A stretch of DNA of 64,000 nt from Alicyclobacillus sp. SP_1 (GCF_024706985.1 NZ_JAMCCX010000061.1:62001-126000), one strand, 5' to 3'; positions 15,838 to 25,900 are shown, counted from the stretch's first letter. The notes: generated by a model from the letters alone, not told the origin. A program made the numbers and translations.

Positions 15838-15870
15838 ATAGGCAACAACCGCATACCACCAACGATGCTC

Positions 15871-15946
15871 AGGGCAAACCAGTAGAAATGCTGGGACGCA
15901 AAGCCACGGGTCTAAGGACGAAAGTCGATGACAGCCGGGTTGCCAT
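15871..15946 (+). ncRNA. Cyclic-di-GMP-I (GEMM-I) riboswitch aptamer
   Basis: The conserved class I core is present in order: GGCAAACC, a hairpin CCAGTA with a GAAA loop, the invariant segment GGGACGCAAAGCCACGGG followed by TCTAAGG, a second hairpin GGACGAAAGTC, and GACAGCCGGGTTGCC. P1 pairs GGCAA (15873-15877) with TTGCC (15940-15944). This RNA senses the second messenger cyclic di-GMP. It sits between a promoter and a terminator and ahead of the transglutaminase-like gene at 16140, which it should control. Confidence 0.95.
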
Positions 15947-15994
15947 GGTTGCTTTGGAGAAGCAATCTTCCTGAGGGGGATTGTTTCTTTTATT
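15947..15994 (+). terminator. Expression platform: antiterminator and terminator hairpins
   Basis: Two mutually exclusive hairpins follow the aptamer. GGTTGCTT (15947-15954) pairs with AAGCAATC (15960-15967). Alternatively CAATCTTCC (15963-15971) pairs with GGGGGATTG (15975-15983) and is followed by TTTCTTTTATT, a standard intrinsic terminator. The two share bases 15963-15967. Whether ligand turns the gene on or off cannot be told, since P1 does not overlap the antiterminator directly. Confidence 0.8.
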
Positions 15995-16009
15995 CTCAGC
16001 ACACCCCTT

Positions 16010-16110
16010 CTCTGGTTGCCAGAGCTCGGCACCGCAGTAAGACCACCCTACCGGGCGGCGGCGCACCCCCCTGCGTAACAGCGCGCAGTCGTCCGGGCCC
16101 TCGCGGTGTA
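16010..16110 (+). other. GC-rich, potentially structured leader downstream of the riboswitch
   Basis: Between the riboswitch terminator and the gene are about 140 GC-rich bases with several possible helices: CTCTGG-TTG-CCAGAG (16010-16024), a long-range pair GCACCGC (16029-16035) with GCGGTGT (16103-16109), and CTGCG (16071-16075) with CGCAG (16084-16088). It matches no RNA family I know. No open frame in it has a ribosome binding site. It may be a second regulatory RNA or a stabilising leader. Confidence 0.35.
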
Positions 16111-16139
16111 AGTGGCTTTGCATCTGGAGGAAGAGGAAT

Positions 16140-17528
16140 ATGGGGAAATGGCATCGTTCGGTGTTTTGCCTTGTGTCCGCTTTTGTGGCGATGGGATATC
16201 TGAGTCCCACTGTATTTGCAGATACGTCGCCTGGAAATAGTCCGTCCTTAACTTCCGCTACGCTTCCGAATCAAGCGACAAACGATAGTGCGTGGTGGAG
16301 CCGCGAAACGAATTCCTTCTATTTAGAAGCTAGTAGTTCGCCCTTTGGAACGACTGCATCGACGCCTCTTTTAAACATCCAGCCAGGGAGCGCAGTTTCT
16401 CTGATGGCTTATCAATTTGCATCTGCCGTTGGGGATGTCCATTGGCTCGTCAATAGCCCGGACGCATCCGTCGAGCCGGGGGCCGCGGATGAAATTTGGT
16501 CCTACAACCATCATCGCGTGCAAATGGGCACGTTTGTCGCAACGAAACCCGGTGTTTATACCGTGCAAGCGGAAAGTGATGGTCATTACAGTGTACCCCT
16601 TGTATTAATTGTTGGTTTGAGTAGTCTTCGAGATAATGCAAAGTCTCCTCCTGTGTCTGACGGAGCATCAGGTATTCGGCCATTCCCAGTTGCGAATGTT
16701 CCTGTGTCCACTGGGTCGTCCTCAACGAGTGGTATTCAATTTCAACAATTTAATCCGCTACCCACCTCAGACTGGATACCCGTTCAGGGTACGGCCGCGA
16801 ATGGTGAAACAAGTGTCGTCGTACAACTTAGTTCGGAGCAGTCTGGTTTGCTCTGGAATTATCGTCTACCAGTCACCAGCGGCAGTTTTTCGGCGCTGAT
16901 TCGGTCGCCATTTACTGGACCTGTCGATGTTTCGTATATACCGGATTTCTTCACTCAATTGAATCGGGATGGTAGCTATCGCTGGGATGACTCTTACACG
17001 GTCACCGTCAACGGGGAACCAACAGATTTGGTGAGGAGGGCTCTGTTGGACTCCGCGTTCATGGACGGCAATGAATCTCCCACTGCTCTTGAAATGGCTA
17101 AAATACTGTATGAGAATTCTCCTTCATTGCCAACGGCAGCGGCGGCCATCGCCAATTATGCGAGTGAAAAAGTGGATTATAACTGGAGTATGTATAAGTC
17201 CGGTAAGTATGTCTTTGCGGATGTCTCCACGGCATTTGCGAGTGGTACCGGTGTTTGTGAGGAAATTGCAGAGTTGGCCGCCACGATGATGAAGTCCGTT
17301 GGTATTCCTGCTGAGACGGTGCTCGGCCGCGCACCACTCTCGAATCCCACGGTCGACCATGAGTGGCTTCAAGCGTACGTAAACGGGGTATGGACACCCA
17401 TGGACCCAACATGGGATAGCCCAAACCAAGGAGTCAATGCTCTGTTGACGAATGAGTATCTCGGGAACACAGTGGGATTGCAGACTTCTCATGCCGCAGA
17501 CACTACGTTGGTTGGGACGGACCAATAA
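16140..17528 (+). CDS. Secreted transglutaminase-like protein under c-di-GMP control
   Basis: This 462-residue exported protein has a signal peptide (Lys/His/Arg start, hydrophobic core, likely cut after VFA near residue 28). Residues 35-330 contain beta-rich regions without a family I can name. Residues 330-450 form a transglutaminase-like cysteine peptidase domain: the catalytic Cys in GTGVCEEIAELAATMMKS, His in VDHEWLQAYV and Asp in PMDPTWDS give the triad. Such domains cross-link or cleave proteins or peptidoglycan peptides at the cell surface. GGAGGAAGAG lies just before ATG 16140. The upstream c-di-GMP riboswitch implies regulation with motility, adhesion or biofilm state. The gene appears monocistronic. 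Confidence 0.88.
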   Translation: MGKWHRSVFCLVSAFVAMGYLSPTVFADTSPGNSPSLTSATLPNQATNDSAWWSRETNSFYLEASSSPFGTTASTPLLNIQPGSAVSLMAYQFASAVGDVHWLVNSPDASVEPGAADEIWSYNHHRVQMGTFVATKPGVYTVQAESDGHYSVPLVLIVGLSSLRDNAKSPPVSDGASGIRPFPVANVPVSTGSSSTSGIQFQQFNPLPTSDWIPVQGTAANGETSVVVQLSSEQSGLLWNYRLPVTSGSFSALIRSPFTGPVDVSYIPDFFTQLNRDGSYRWDDSYTVTVNGEPTDLVRRALLDSAFMDGNESPTALEMAKILYENSPSLPTAAAAIANYASEKVDYNWSMYKSGKYVFADVSTAFASGTGVCEEIAELAATMMKSVGIPAETVLGRAPLSNPTVDHEWLQAYVNGVWTPMDPTWDSPNQGVNALLTNEYLGNTVGLQTSHAADTTLVGTDQ

Positions 17529-17670
17529 GCCGTCTATCGAGGGGGAGGAGCAGTATGCGGTATGCGGTATATGGACCGACAGCATCAACAATAGAGATTT
17601 TTTCTTGGTTTAGTTGATGTTCTGTGCAGGTAGGTCGAAGACTATCGGTTGCACACAGGTCGGACGGAAT

Positions 17671-18096
17671 CTATTTTTTTCCGTTCGACCAGTGGCTGAA
17701 TTTATCCCACCATTCCGGATTCTCGGCAATAAATGACATCAGGTTCTCAATTCGTTCGAGAGCGTCTGCGGAAAAGTAGTGCTCAATGCCTTCCACGGTC
17801 TTGTTGATTTCGTGAGAGTTGGTCATCCCCATCGACCGTAAAAATTCCTCTAAGGTCCTATGCCGTTCCGAAAGTTGGAGTCCTAGAGAGTACCCTTCTT
17901 CTGTCAAATTCAGACCTCGGTAGCGTTCGTAGACCAGCAAGCCGTCTTCGTCCAGTTTTTGTATCATTTTTGACACAGATGCATTGTTGATTCCAAGCCG
18001 GTCAGCAATGTCTGTCACGCGCGCATATCCTTTGTCTTGAATTAAAATCCATATGGTTTCAATGTAGTCTTCTTGGCTGGGCGTGGTGCTCAACAA
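17671..18096 (-). CDS. mntR: Manganese-responsive repressor MntR
   Basis: This 141-residue DtxR-family regulator binds Mn(II) and represses manganese uptake genes. The helix-turn-helix lies at residues 25-55 (VTDIADRLGINNASVSKMIQ). All six ligands of the Bacillus subtilis protein can be matched: Asp10, Glu13, His79, Glu102, Glu105 and His106. The aspartate at the first position is the manganese-type choice, in contrast to the methionine of iron-type DtxR. It lacks an SH3 domain, as MntR does. A TATAAT box lies on the minus strand at about 18199-18204. No manganese transporter is adjacent, so its targets lie elsewhere. Confidence 0.93.
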   Translation of the reverse strand: MLSTTPSQEDYIETIWILIQDKGYARVTDIADRLGINNASVSKMIQKLDEDGLLVYERYRGLNLTEEGYSLGLQLSERHRTLEEFLRSMGMTNSHEINKTVEGIEHYFSADALERIENLMSFIAENPEWWDKFSHWSNGKK

Positions 18097-18238
18097 ACTT
18101 CCCCCTCCGCAAGCAAGTCAATCCCATCCGTCGCCTACGTCCGTGCAGTAGTTCTGCGCATTGACAGAACGAGGGGGCTGGCGAATGTGGTTTCTCCTAT
18201 TATAGCGAAAGCTCGACTCAAGCGTGTGGGGATTGCCG

Positions 18239-19075
18239 TCATTGAGAGAAGATTTGGTTGCCAATTTGAGTGATTTCTGGCTTGCTCCATATCCAGGAGG
18301 AAGTCGAGGTAGCGGGATTGAAGTAATACAAAGCATTACCCACAGGGTCCCATCCGTGAATGGCATCGAGCACCGCTTCCATGGCTTCGGTGTTGGGTTG
18401 CTCATTAATGGTTCCGTTTGAAACCGATTGAAATGCTCCTGGCTGATAGATGATGCCGGGTATGGAGTTTGGAAATTTGTTTGGCTCCTTCAAGCGATTC
18501 AATATCACGTCGGCTACTCCAACTTGGCCACTCAGGGGTTCCCCCCGAGCTTCGGCATAAACGACGTGAGCCATCAAGCTGATGTCGGCCGGAGAGATGC
18601 CATTCACAGGTGCATAGGGAATGACACTGGTTGAGGACGGTGCGGCCGTCGCGGCGGCACTTGCATGGATGGCTGTGCCTGTCGTCGAGTCAGGTACAAT
18701 CTGACCGTTTGCCGTCTCTTCTAATCCGTTCGGCAACGGCCCCACGTAGTGCCACGCTTGCGTCGCACGGACTAGTTGCTGTTTGGTCGGTAAATTGACA
18801 TATCCAGTGGGGGTCATGCCAAATGCATATTGAAAGTCTCGAACTGCCCAGTAGACAGTCCATGTGAATATTCCATTAATGGGACCATGATAGTAACCCA
18901 AAAACTTAAGTCGATTCTCCAGTTCATACACGCTGTATCCTACACAGCCGTAGGACAAGTTTCGCGATGAAAAGGCAGATGCAGAGGGAGTAGAGAAGAC
19001 GGCGTATAGAAAGGCGGTCAAAACCGCCAGGGTGGACATCGTCCGTTTCTTAAAGTGCGAATGCTTTGAGCCCAC
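18239..19075 (-). CDS. sleB: Spore cortex-lytic enzyme SleB-like cell wall hydrolase
   Basis: This 278-residue exported protein should be a spore cortex lytic transglycosylase acting in germination. A KKR-plus-hydrophobic signal peptide (cut after ASA) is followed by a peptidoglycan-binding domain (SYGCVGYSVYELENRLKFLG to TPTGYVNLPTKQQL), a variable linker, and a hydrolase_2/SleB catalytic domain starting MAHVVYAEARGEP with the presumed catalytic glutamate. ALYYFNPATSTSSWIWS closes it. GTG 19075 is chosen because GGGAGGGG lies about 10 bases upstream; an ATG 48 bases earlier lacks a site and would spoil the signal peptide. No ypeB follows it, unlike many SleB loci, so a SleB paralogue is possible. 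Confidence 0.88.
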   Translation of the reverse strand: MGSKHSHFKKRTMSTLAVLTAFLYAVFSTPSASAFSSRNLSYGCVGYSVYELENRLKFLGYYHGPINGIFTWTVYWAVRDFQYAFGMTPTGYVNLPTKQQLVRATQAWHYVGPLPNGLEETANGQIVPDSTTGTAIHASAAATAAPSSTSVIPYAPVNGISPADISLMAHVVYAEARGEPLSGQVGVADVILNRLKEPNKFPNSIPGIIYQPGAFQSVSNGTINEQPNTEAMEAVLDAIHGWDPVGNALYYFNPATSTSSWIWSKPEITQIGNQIFSQ

Positions 19076-19341
19076 TTCGGTAATTCCCCTCCCATTCGAA
19101 TGTGAGATGCACGATTGTCCCACTCGTGGTCTCTCTTACTGTCTGCAGCGCTTGCCAACCTTATTCAACGAGGACGGTGCTGACATCTCGGGGAATTGTG
19201 TCTAAGTTATGTCGGTGTTTTTCCGAGGCCCACAGAATAGATCCTTTTCTGGCGAACTTTCTATAACATGGAGTCATGACACAGACTCGTTGTCGAGATT
19301 GGTTCATGAGGTAGAGCCCAGGTACACTTCAGGAGGTACAT

Positions 19342-21150
19342 ATGAAGAAACGGAAATTGTTCAATGCCAAGCACATGTCGCTTTTTGTCGGAAGTGTCGC
19401 GTCTGCCGTGGCCTTCGCCGCCGGACCAGCTTATGCAGCTACCGGATCGAGCAGCAGTCTACAAGCCAGTACACAAAACGGCACCTCGGCGGCGGTCAGT
19501 GAGACGAGTGGCGGAACACATTCAGGTACCAATGCCACCGAAGGTACAACGAGTACGCTAACGTCTGGTGTGGCGAATACTTCTGCGAATGCCGCCTCGT
19601 CTGCATCGGCCTCTACTTCCACCTCTGCGGCGACGGCGCCGGTGCAGAATCTGGCGACGAACGCGAGCCTTGAGGTGCATGTCACCGGAATTCGAGATGA
19701 AAAATTCGAAAGCCAGGAATTCGATTATCAAGGGAATTTGGTTTCTGGAAACGCTTGGCGTGGATTCAGCCATCAAGGTGGTCGTGACATTGACGTGACT
19801 CTGCCGCAACCGTCTACGGTCACTTCTCTCTCTATCGATTTGCGCCAGAATCTACAACTCGGTATCAGTTATCCAGCAACCGTCCAATTTCAAGTGCGGC
19901 AAAACGGAGAATGGCACCTGCTTGGCGCTGTCGAGAACAATTTTTCACGGATGGACCTAGGGGATACCACGCAGAGATTTACTCTCCATATCGCTCCAAC
20001 CGTCGGGCAACACTTTCGTATTTATTTCCCCGTTGGCGTGTGGGTCTTTGCTCGGGATGTTGAGGTCAATGGAAAACCCGTGGTTGAATCGTCCGCCAAT
20101 ACGGGTCAACAGTATCCAACAGTCGCACCACATGTGGCAAAGTTTACACACGCCTTGACTCCACTCAACACACGCTCTTTAGGAATAGCCAACATGCTTT
20201 TGGTCAATGCGTCACCCGATACGCGCGAGTACACGGAGCACGACTTTAAACCGCTCGTCGCATACGAAAACTCGAGCGGACAAATGGTCGGCCGATTCTT
20301 CGATACCATCCTGTTCTTGGCCGATTCATCCACTCCGGATACGAAGGCTGGATGGGAACAGTATTGCCAAACGCTATTTTCCCCAACAGGAGAATTGGCA
20401 AATCTGAATGCAGCCGTAGCGGCAGACAATAAAGCACTAGGAACGCCCGGCGTCAAGGAGAAGGTGGTTTTGACCATCCCCATGCCTCAGTATGGAGATG
20501 GCACATTCGGAACCGTGTCTGGCCAGAATCTCTCGTTTGTGCCCAGTCCACAGCATCCCTTTGCAGTTCAGTCGCGCGAAGCCGCGATTCAATGGCTGTT
20601 CAACAAGCTGTGGAGTGGGTACGAGTCTGGAAACTACTCTAACTTGCAACTCTCAGGATTTTATTGGGAGAGAGAAGACGCACCGCCCAAAGCTGTTGGA
20701 GAACAGCGGCTCATTGCCTATACGAAAAGTCTCGCAACCACAAAGCAGATGCCGCTTTTTTGGATCCCGTTTTATTCTGCAGATGGATGGGAGCGTTGGA
20801 ATAAGCTTGGTTTTACAGCAGCTTGGCTCCAGCCGAACTATGAGGAGCTGGGTAGTGCCGCTTTCTCGAGCCGATTGACCTCGGCCGAGCAGGTGGCCAC
20901 CAACTGTGGCATGGGCCTCGAATTGGAATGGACCACCTTGGATGCCAATGGGGAGACTCTCTATGTTCATCAGTTGGAGCAGTTTGCACAAAGTGGCTAT
21001 GCCGTCGGGGTGTCACACGCGTTTTACGATGGCACCGACTTTCTCGTTCATGCAGCCTATTCGCAAAATCCGTTCACGCGAGCGCTGTATGACTACACTT
21101 ATGATTTTGTCTCTGGGAATTATGCAAAGATTGGCGGTGTGATTGATTGA
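19342..21150 (+). CDS. Secreted DUF4855-like surface protein
   Basis: This 602-residue protein has a KKRK signal peptide with a likely cut after AYA near residue 33, then an 80-residue Ser/Thr/Ala linker. Residues 115-250 look like a beta-sandwich of the discoidin/carbohydrate-binding kind (TVTSLSIDLRQNLQLGIS, VQFQVRQNGEWHLLG). Residues 280-600 resemble DUF4855, a TIM-barrel-like domain of secreted Bacillota proteins: LVAYENSSGQ, LSGFYWEREDAPP, PLFWIPFYSADGW, AWLQPNY and GLELEWTT. Glycan hydrolysis is plausible given the acidic residues in FYWERED and LELEWT, but it is untested. AGGAGGT precedes ATG 19342. The stop overlaps the next start by four bases (TTGA), so the two form an operon. Confidence 0.8.
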   Translation: MKKRKLFNAKHMSLFVGSVASAVAFAAGPAYAATGSSSSLQASTQNGTSAAVSETSGGTHSGTNATEGTTSTLTSGVANTSANAASSASASTSTSAATAPVQNLATNASLEVHVTGIRDEKFESQEFDYQGNLVSGNAWRGFSHQGGRDIDVTLPQPSTVTSLSIDLRQNLQLGISYPATVQFQVRQNGEWHLLGAVENNFSRMDLGDTTQRFTLHIAPTVGQHFRIYFPVGVWVFARDVEVNGKPVVESSANTGQQYPTVAPHVAKFTHALTPLNTRSLGIANMLLVNASPDTREYTEHDFKPLVAYENSSGQMVGRFFDTILFLADSSTPDTKAGWEQYCQTLFSPTGELANLNAAVAADNKALGTPGVKEKVVLTIPMPQYGDGTFGTVSGQNLSFVPSPQHPFAVQSREAAIQWLFNKLWSGYESGNYSNLQLSGFYWEREDAPPKAVGEQRLIAYTKSLATTKQMPLFWIPFYSADGWERWNKLGFTAAWLQPNYEELGSAAFSSRLTSAEQVATNCGMGLELEWTTLDANGETLYVHQLEQFAQSGYAVGVSHAFYDGTDFLVHAAYSQNPFTRALYDYTYDFVSGNYAKIGGVID

Positions 21151-22775
21151 ACAAGCGGAATACAGACGCAAAAACACAGACTCTTCATCGTCGCTTAGGT
21201 GCAACGCGGAAAGCCGCTGTGGCAGCCATCTTGTCATTCTTGTTGGTCCCCGCACCGGCCGCGCTGGCCGCGACGTCCTCCGGCCAGAGTCCCGCTTTGA
21301 CGAGTGGAAAAGCATCGTCTCTCCATGCGAAGAAGTCAAGCCAAAGAGACATTTCGATTCAGGTCAAGCAGTATGTTGCAGTCAAGAAATCGACGTACGG
21401 CACGCGTATTCGCATTGCCGGAAAAGTGGTGGAGAGTCCGCGAGCGTTTGCACAAGATGGGACGACGTACATGCCGATTTGGTACGTGATGCAGTCTCTA
21501 AAAACCATCGGGATTAAAAGCACATGGAACGGAAAAACGTGGATGCTCGTTCCGAGTTACAAGTTGCCAAAGGCGATTTCTAAGTCTTCCACAGCGAAAG
21601 GGAGCATGTCGATTGTCGTCGACAAGCATGTGGTGGAGCGACTCACGGGCATTGTGGGTATGGTTTCTCGTCACGAGGCCACAACCTACATGCCGATTTG
21701 GTACGTGATGCAAGCGTTAAAAGCACTCGGAATTGAATCGACTTGGTCGGGCGATACTTGGACCTTGAAACCTACGGCGAAAAATCCAGGTTCGCGCACC
21801 GGATCTTCCCAACATACAGGAGGCAAGCAGCCCTCGGGAAGCAGTTCGAGTGGAAGCAGCGCCCAGCCTGCTTTTGTGCCACCCACTCTGCCATCGAACG
21901 AGGTTTCCGTACAGACGTTTGTCTCAAGTCTACTTCAAGCAGACGGAGTCGCCGGAGATTCAACGGGAAAGAGTCCCTATATCGATTTGCCGACCACTTC
22001 TCCGTTCTATCCAGCCATGAATAAGGCGATTGAACTCGGCATTTGGACCCCGCCATCCAGTACCATGTCAGGAGCCTATACACCCGTGACGGTTTCGATG
22101 GCAGACCACATGTACTGGAGCTTCCTTGGGTTGTCTGATCCCGCTTTTCAACCGGGAGGAAATCCTGTTGCCTGGGCTAATATCATTGGATTCAATCCGC
22201 CAGGTCTAGAAGCCTCTTCCGATATCACACCGAGTAATCTCCAGATGATGATGGTCAACCTCGCGAACGAGCAAGCTGGATTTGCGCAGTCTGGCAGTAC
22301 CGACCTCTACCAGGTCGTCTATCCACCGGAGAATGAAGCTATCGCCACATTTGCGGGAGACTCGTTGAACGGAGAGCCATTTTTCACGTCGAATCAAGCG
22401 GTGCAGACGGCTATCGACGACACGTATCATTTCTATGATGGCATCCAAGTCACGGTCCCGGCGGGGGCGACCACATGGACGGTATCGATACCAGCTCCCC
22501 TGTCTGAGGGAGAGTTTGCCGTTCTCGCTGGCGAAGGTATGAAGTATAGCACGGACGGAGGCGAAACCTATCATGAAGCCAATCGGGTCGATACGCTCCG
22601 CGTGCTGCCTGCTGGGAGTGGGACAGGCCTCACACTCAGACTACCCATCAGCAGTGAATTAACCGTCAGTTATAACCAGTTGTTGCCGAGTCTAGCGGGA
22701 TCGACCACTTTAGGTGACGTTTCACTTCGCATAGACTCTGCCGGTCAATTGGTAGTCCATCGGCGGTCGCTTTAA
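21147..22775 (+). CDS. Secreted protein with duplicated MPIWYVMQ modules and a SLH-like region
   Basis: This 542-residue protein starts at TTG 21147, overlapping the previous stop. A long basic region precedes the hydrophobic core of the signal peptide (AAVAAILSFLLVPAPAALA). Residues 75-150 and 155-215 are two copies of one module, each with TTYMPIWYVMQ then L-K-x-x-G-I-x-S-T-W and a second Trp. This is a variant of the copper-amine-oxidase N-domain and is shared with the protein at 826-2175. After a Ser/Gly linker, residues 250-320 resemble an S-layer-homology repeat (SPFYPAMNKAIELGIWTPP). The C-terminal 150 residues are beta-rich. It is likely a wall-attached partner of the DUF4855-like protein. 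Confidence 0.78.
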   Translation: MNKRNTDAKTQTLHRRLGATRKAAVAAILSFLLVPAPAALAATSSGQSPALTSGKASSLHAKKSSQRDISIQVKQYVAVKKSTYGTRIRIAGKVVESPRAFAQDGTTYMPIWYVMQSLKTIGIKSTWNGKTWMLVPSYKLPKAISKSSTAKGSMSIVVDKHVVERLTGIVGMVSRHEATTYMPIWYVMQALKALGIESTWSGDTWTLKPTAKNPGSRTGSSQHTGGKQPSGSSSSGSSAQPAFVPPTLPSNEVSVQTFVSSLLQADGVAGDSTGKSPYIDLPTTSPFYPAMNKAIELGIWTPPSSTMSGAYTPVTVSMADHMYWSFLGLSDPAFQPGGNPVAWANIIGFNPPGLEASSDITPSNLQMMMVNLANEQAGFAQSGSTDLYQVVYPPENEAIATFAGDSLNGEPFFTSNQAVQTAIDDTYHFYDGIQVTVPAGATTWTVSIPAPLSEGEFAVLAGEGMKYSTDGGETYHEANRVDTLRVLPAGSGTGLTLRLPISSELTVSYNQLLPSLAGSTTLGDVSLRIDSAGQLVVHRRSL

Positions 22776-22831
22776 CCTGTTGTCTCCTCTTTTGTCGATC
22801 CCGCTGTTGTCTTTACCCAACTTCCAAGTGT

Positions 22832-22862
22832 GCACCTCCGTCGATGCATCGAGCGGAGGTGC
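22832..22862. terminator. Hairpin between convergent genes
   Basis: GCACCTCCG (22832-22840) pairs with CGGAGGTGC (22854-22862), and the 13-base loop contains the palindrome TCGATGCATCGA. It lies between the convergent stops at 22775 and 22901 and may end transcription from both sides, although no T-run follows on either strand. Confidence 0.5.
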
Positions 22863-22900
22863 GCGGCGCGTACCCTTTGCAGTTGCTTGCAGTGGTCCCG

Positions 22901-25900
22901 TTACGTTTGGGAGTGGATGGGTTTGCGCGGTGTTTCTGCGCCTGGGTCTCCGTCGCTGTCTGTCTCTCGCCGGGCAAATGGCCAGAAGTGGCCTGCTCCT
23001 ATCACGGAAGCTGCGGCAGGCACAAAGAAACCGAGCAGAACCGTGGCGTATATGAGCAATCCGATGACGATGGCAATGCCAATTTCCTCGAGTGACGTGA
23101 CGCCGGCCACAGTTAGGCTGCCGAACGTACCTGCCATGATAATGGCGGCGGAGAAGACCACGCCACCCATGCGAAGCATGGCTTCGCGCATGGCTTGGCG
23201 AGTGGTCAGACCGTGGTGAAGCTCTTCGTCGAATCGCGACATCAGGAACATGGAATAGTCCACTCCAAGAGCCACGAGAAGAAGGAAGACGAAAAACGGC
23301 ACTGGCCAAGATAAGCCGGGTTGGTGCAAAACGTGGATGGTCAGCACCTGAACTATGCCCATGGTCACTAAGTACGTTCCAATCAGAGAAGCCATGATGT
23401 AGATAGGCGCAATAATTGAACGCAACATCAAAATTAAGAGCAAAAAGACGCAACTGGAGATGAGCAGAACGGTCCGGTTAAAATCCGCCGTCGACACCTT
23501 GTTGAGCGCGTTTTGCACGGCCGTTGGACCTCCGGGATACACTTCTCCACCGTGCATCGGACTATCGGTCAACGCGGTTTCTGCAACCCGTTGAAGGGCC
23601 TCAACGCGGCTCATGGCCTGTAGCGAATACGGGTCATCATTCAAGGTGACAGTCAAAGTTGCTACGTGACCTCCGGGAGAAATGTAAGCATTCATTGCCT
23701 TCTTCAAACTGACATTGTGCTCTAATGTGGATGCTGGCAAGTAAAATCCAGGATTACCATCGATGGCGGCATGACTTGAATTGTGGAGCTCTGTAGAAAT
23801 TTGCGTGACGCCGCTGTCCAATTGAGCTAGGCCTGTATCGGCGCTGCGAAATCCGGACGACAGTGGAGTCAGACCACGGGTAAACTGGCGAATGCCCAGG
23901 GCCACCTGCTGTGTACCGGTGGTGAGGTGGTTCGCCCCGGAGTGCAGTTGACGAAGTCCGCCTGCGAGTGCAGAAGCATTCCCTGCGAGAGCCTCCGTTC
24001 CGTCTGCAAGTTGGTTCGTACCGTTGGATAGGCTGGCCAATCCGCTGGCTACTTCGGTACTTCCCTGCTTAGCAACGGCAGCGAGCTTCTCGATTTGTTG
24101 CCACGTTGGGTTCCCGACATCTCCAGGATGAGTGGCTGACCATTCTGCAATCGCGTTGGCCAGCGCTTGAGTCGCCGTGGCGACCTGCGAACTGCCAGCG
24201 GCCGTGGACTTTGCTCCACTGGCAAGGCGCCTTGTGCTTGCCGCCAGATGTTGTCCGCCATTCGCCAGTTGGCTTGCGCCGGCTGCTGCTTTTTCAAGAC
24301 CGCCGCTGAGGGCAGTGGCTCCCGTGGCGACCTGTTGACTGCCAGCCGAGAGTTGGTGCAAGCCGCTGTCTCCTCGGGCTATGTTACGGTCCGCTGAGCT
24401 GAGGCCTGACGACAGCTTGTGCAGGCCCTTTGCGACCTTATCCAACCCGTTGGCGGCTAGCTGGTTTTGATGCGCTAATGTAAACTCGCGGATTGGCTTG
24501 CCGGTGGGCTGAGTCGCACTGCTGACGGAGGTCACACCAGGCTGAGCAGACAAGGCGCTGCTGACCGCTTGAATAGAAGCCAGTCCTTTCGGCGTTCGAA
24601 AATCTTGGTTGGTCCTGAGGACAAATGTTGTGGGCAACACATGTCCTGGTCCGAATGCCTTTGCCACTACGTGAAATCCTTTGACAGAGGGGGCATTGGG
24701 GATGTCGTTCATCGGATTGAAGGTCCGATGATCCGTAAACAAGGACGCAATGGGTGCGAGAACGACGATGAGAACTAAGATGACCCACCATGGCCTGCGC
24801 GTGGATAGTCTGCCTGTGGCACCCCAAATACGAGAGGGTGGGTGGGTGGAGCCAGGCATCGGCCGACGCGGCCAAAAGAGACTGCGCCCAAAGACGCTCA
24901 TCAGGGCCGGTGTGAAGGACAAGATGGCGAGCAATGCAATAAACACGCCGACGGAGACACCGACCGCAGACCGGTACAGTCCAAATTTCGCGAGACCAAG
25001 TACGGAAAAAGAGACCAGAACTGTGAGTGCGCTAAAGAGGACGGTTCGAAAAACAGATTGTAGTGTGACAGCGAGTGCATCGGCCGCCGTCTCGTGATCG
25101 TTGGTCAATTCTTCGCGGAATCGATTGAGCAAAATGATGGAGTAATCTGTGCCAGCGCCAAAGAGGATGGCAATGAGAAAAGTCTGTGTAAACGAAGAAA
25201 CCGGGAAACTGTGATATTGTACTAGCCAAGCGACGATTGATGAACTGAGCAAAAAGGATACTCCAATCGTGAGGAGCGTGACGAGCGGTGCCAGTAACGA
25301 GCGAAACACAATGAGCAGGATAATGAGGACGAGTGCTACCGTGACTCCGGCAGTTTTCTCCACACCTTGTTGAGAAATGGTGGCGTCGTCGTACTGAATG
25401 GGGACGTCCCCTGTAAAGTAAATCTGTGCGCCACTGGGAACTTCTGCTTTAGGGAAGGCTTCTTTAATATTGGCGAGCGCGGTGTCCGTCTGCGTGGATA
25501 CATCGCCATGGGGAAAGTCCACGACCGCAATTTCGGTGGTCTCATCTTTGCTGATGAATGAACTTCGGTCGTACGGTGTGTTTGCGGCGTCTACCACGCG
25601 GACGATACCATAGTTGCCGAGACTGTTGGAAAGTCGGTTCATGCGTGCGGTGAAGTAGGCTTTGTCGGCAGGGGTCAGGCCACCACTGTGATGAATGGCA
25701 ATAACGGCCGAACTGTGACCACTTTTTCCTGGGTTCACTCTGTCTGCTAACTGACTGGCTTCCATGACTGGAGAAGAACTTGGCAAATAGTTTGTCTGCT
25801 TTTGCAAGACGACGCTGCTGAGACTGGGGAGAAATAACAGACCTGCGGCCGTCACAGCGAGCCAAAAGGCTAAAATGAGCCAGCGGAAGCGTACAATGAA

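Noticed and set aside
15802-16210. Minus-strand open frames over the riboswitch region
   Set aside because: The plus strand here is a clear c-di-GMP riboswitch with promoter and terminator; the antisense frames have no ribosome binding site or family features.
17560-17590. Short repeats of GTATGCG after the transglutaminase gene
   Set aside because: Two to three imperfect copies of 7 bases are too short to support a function.
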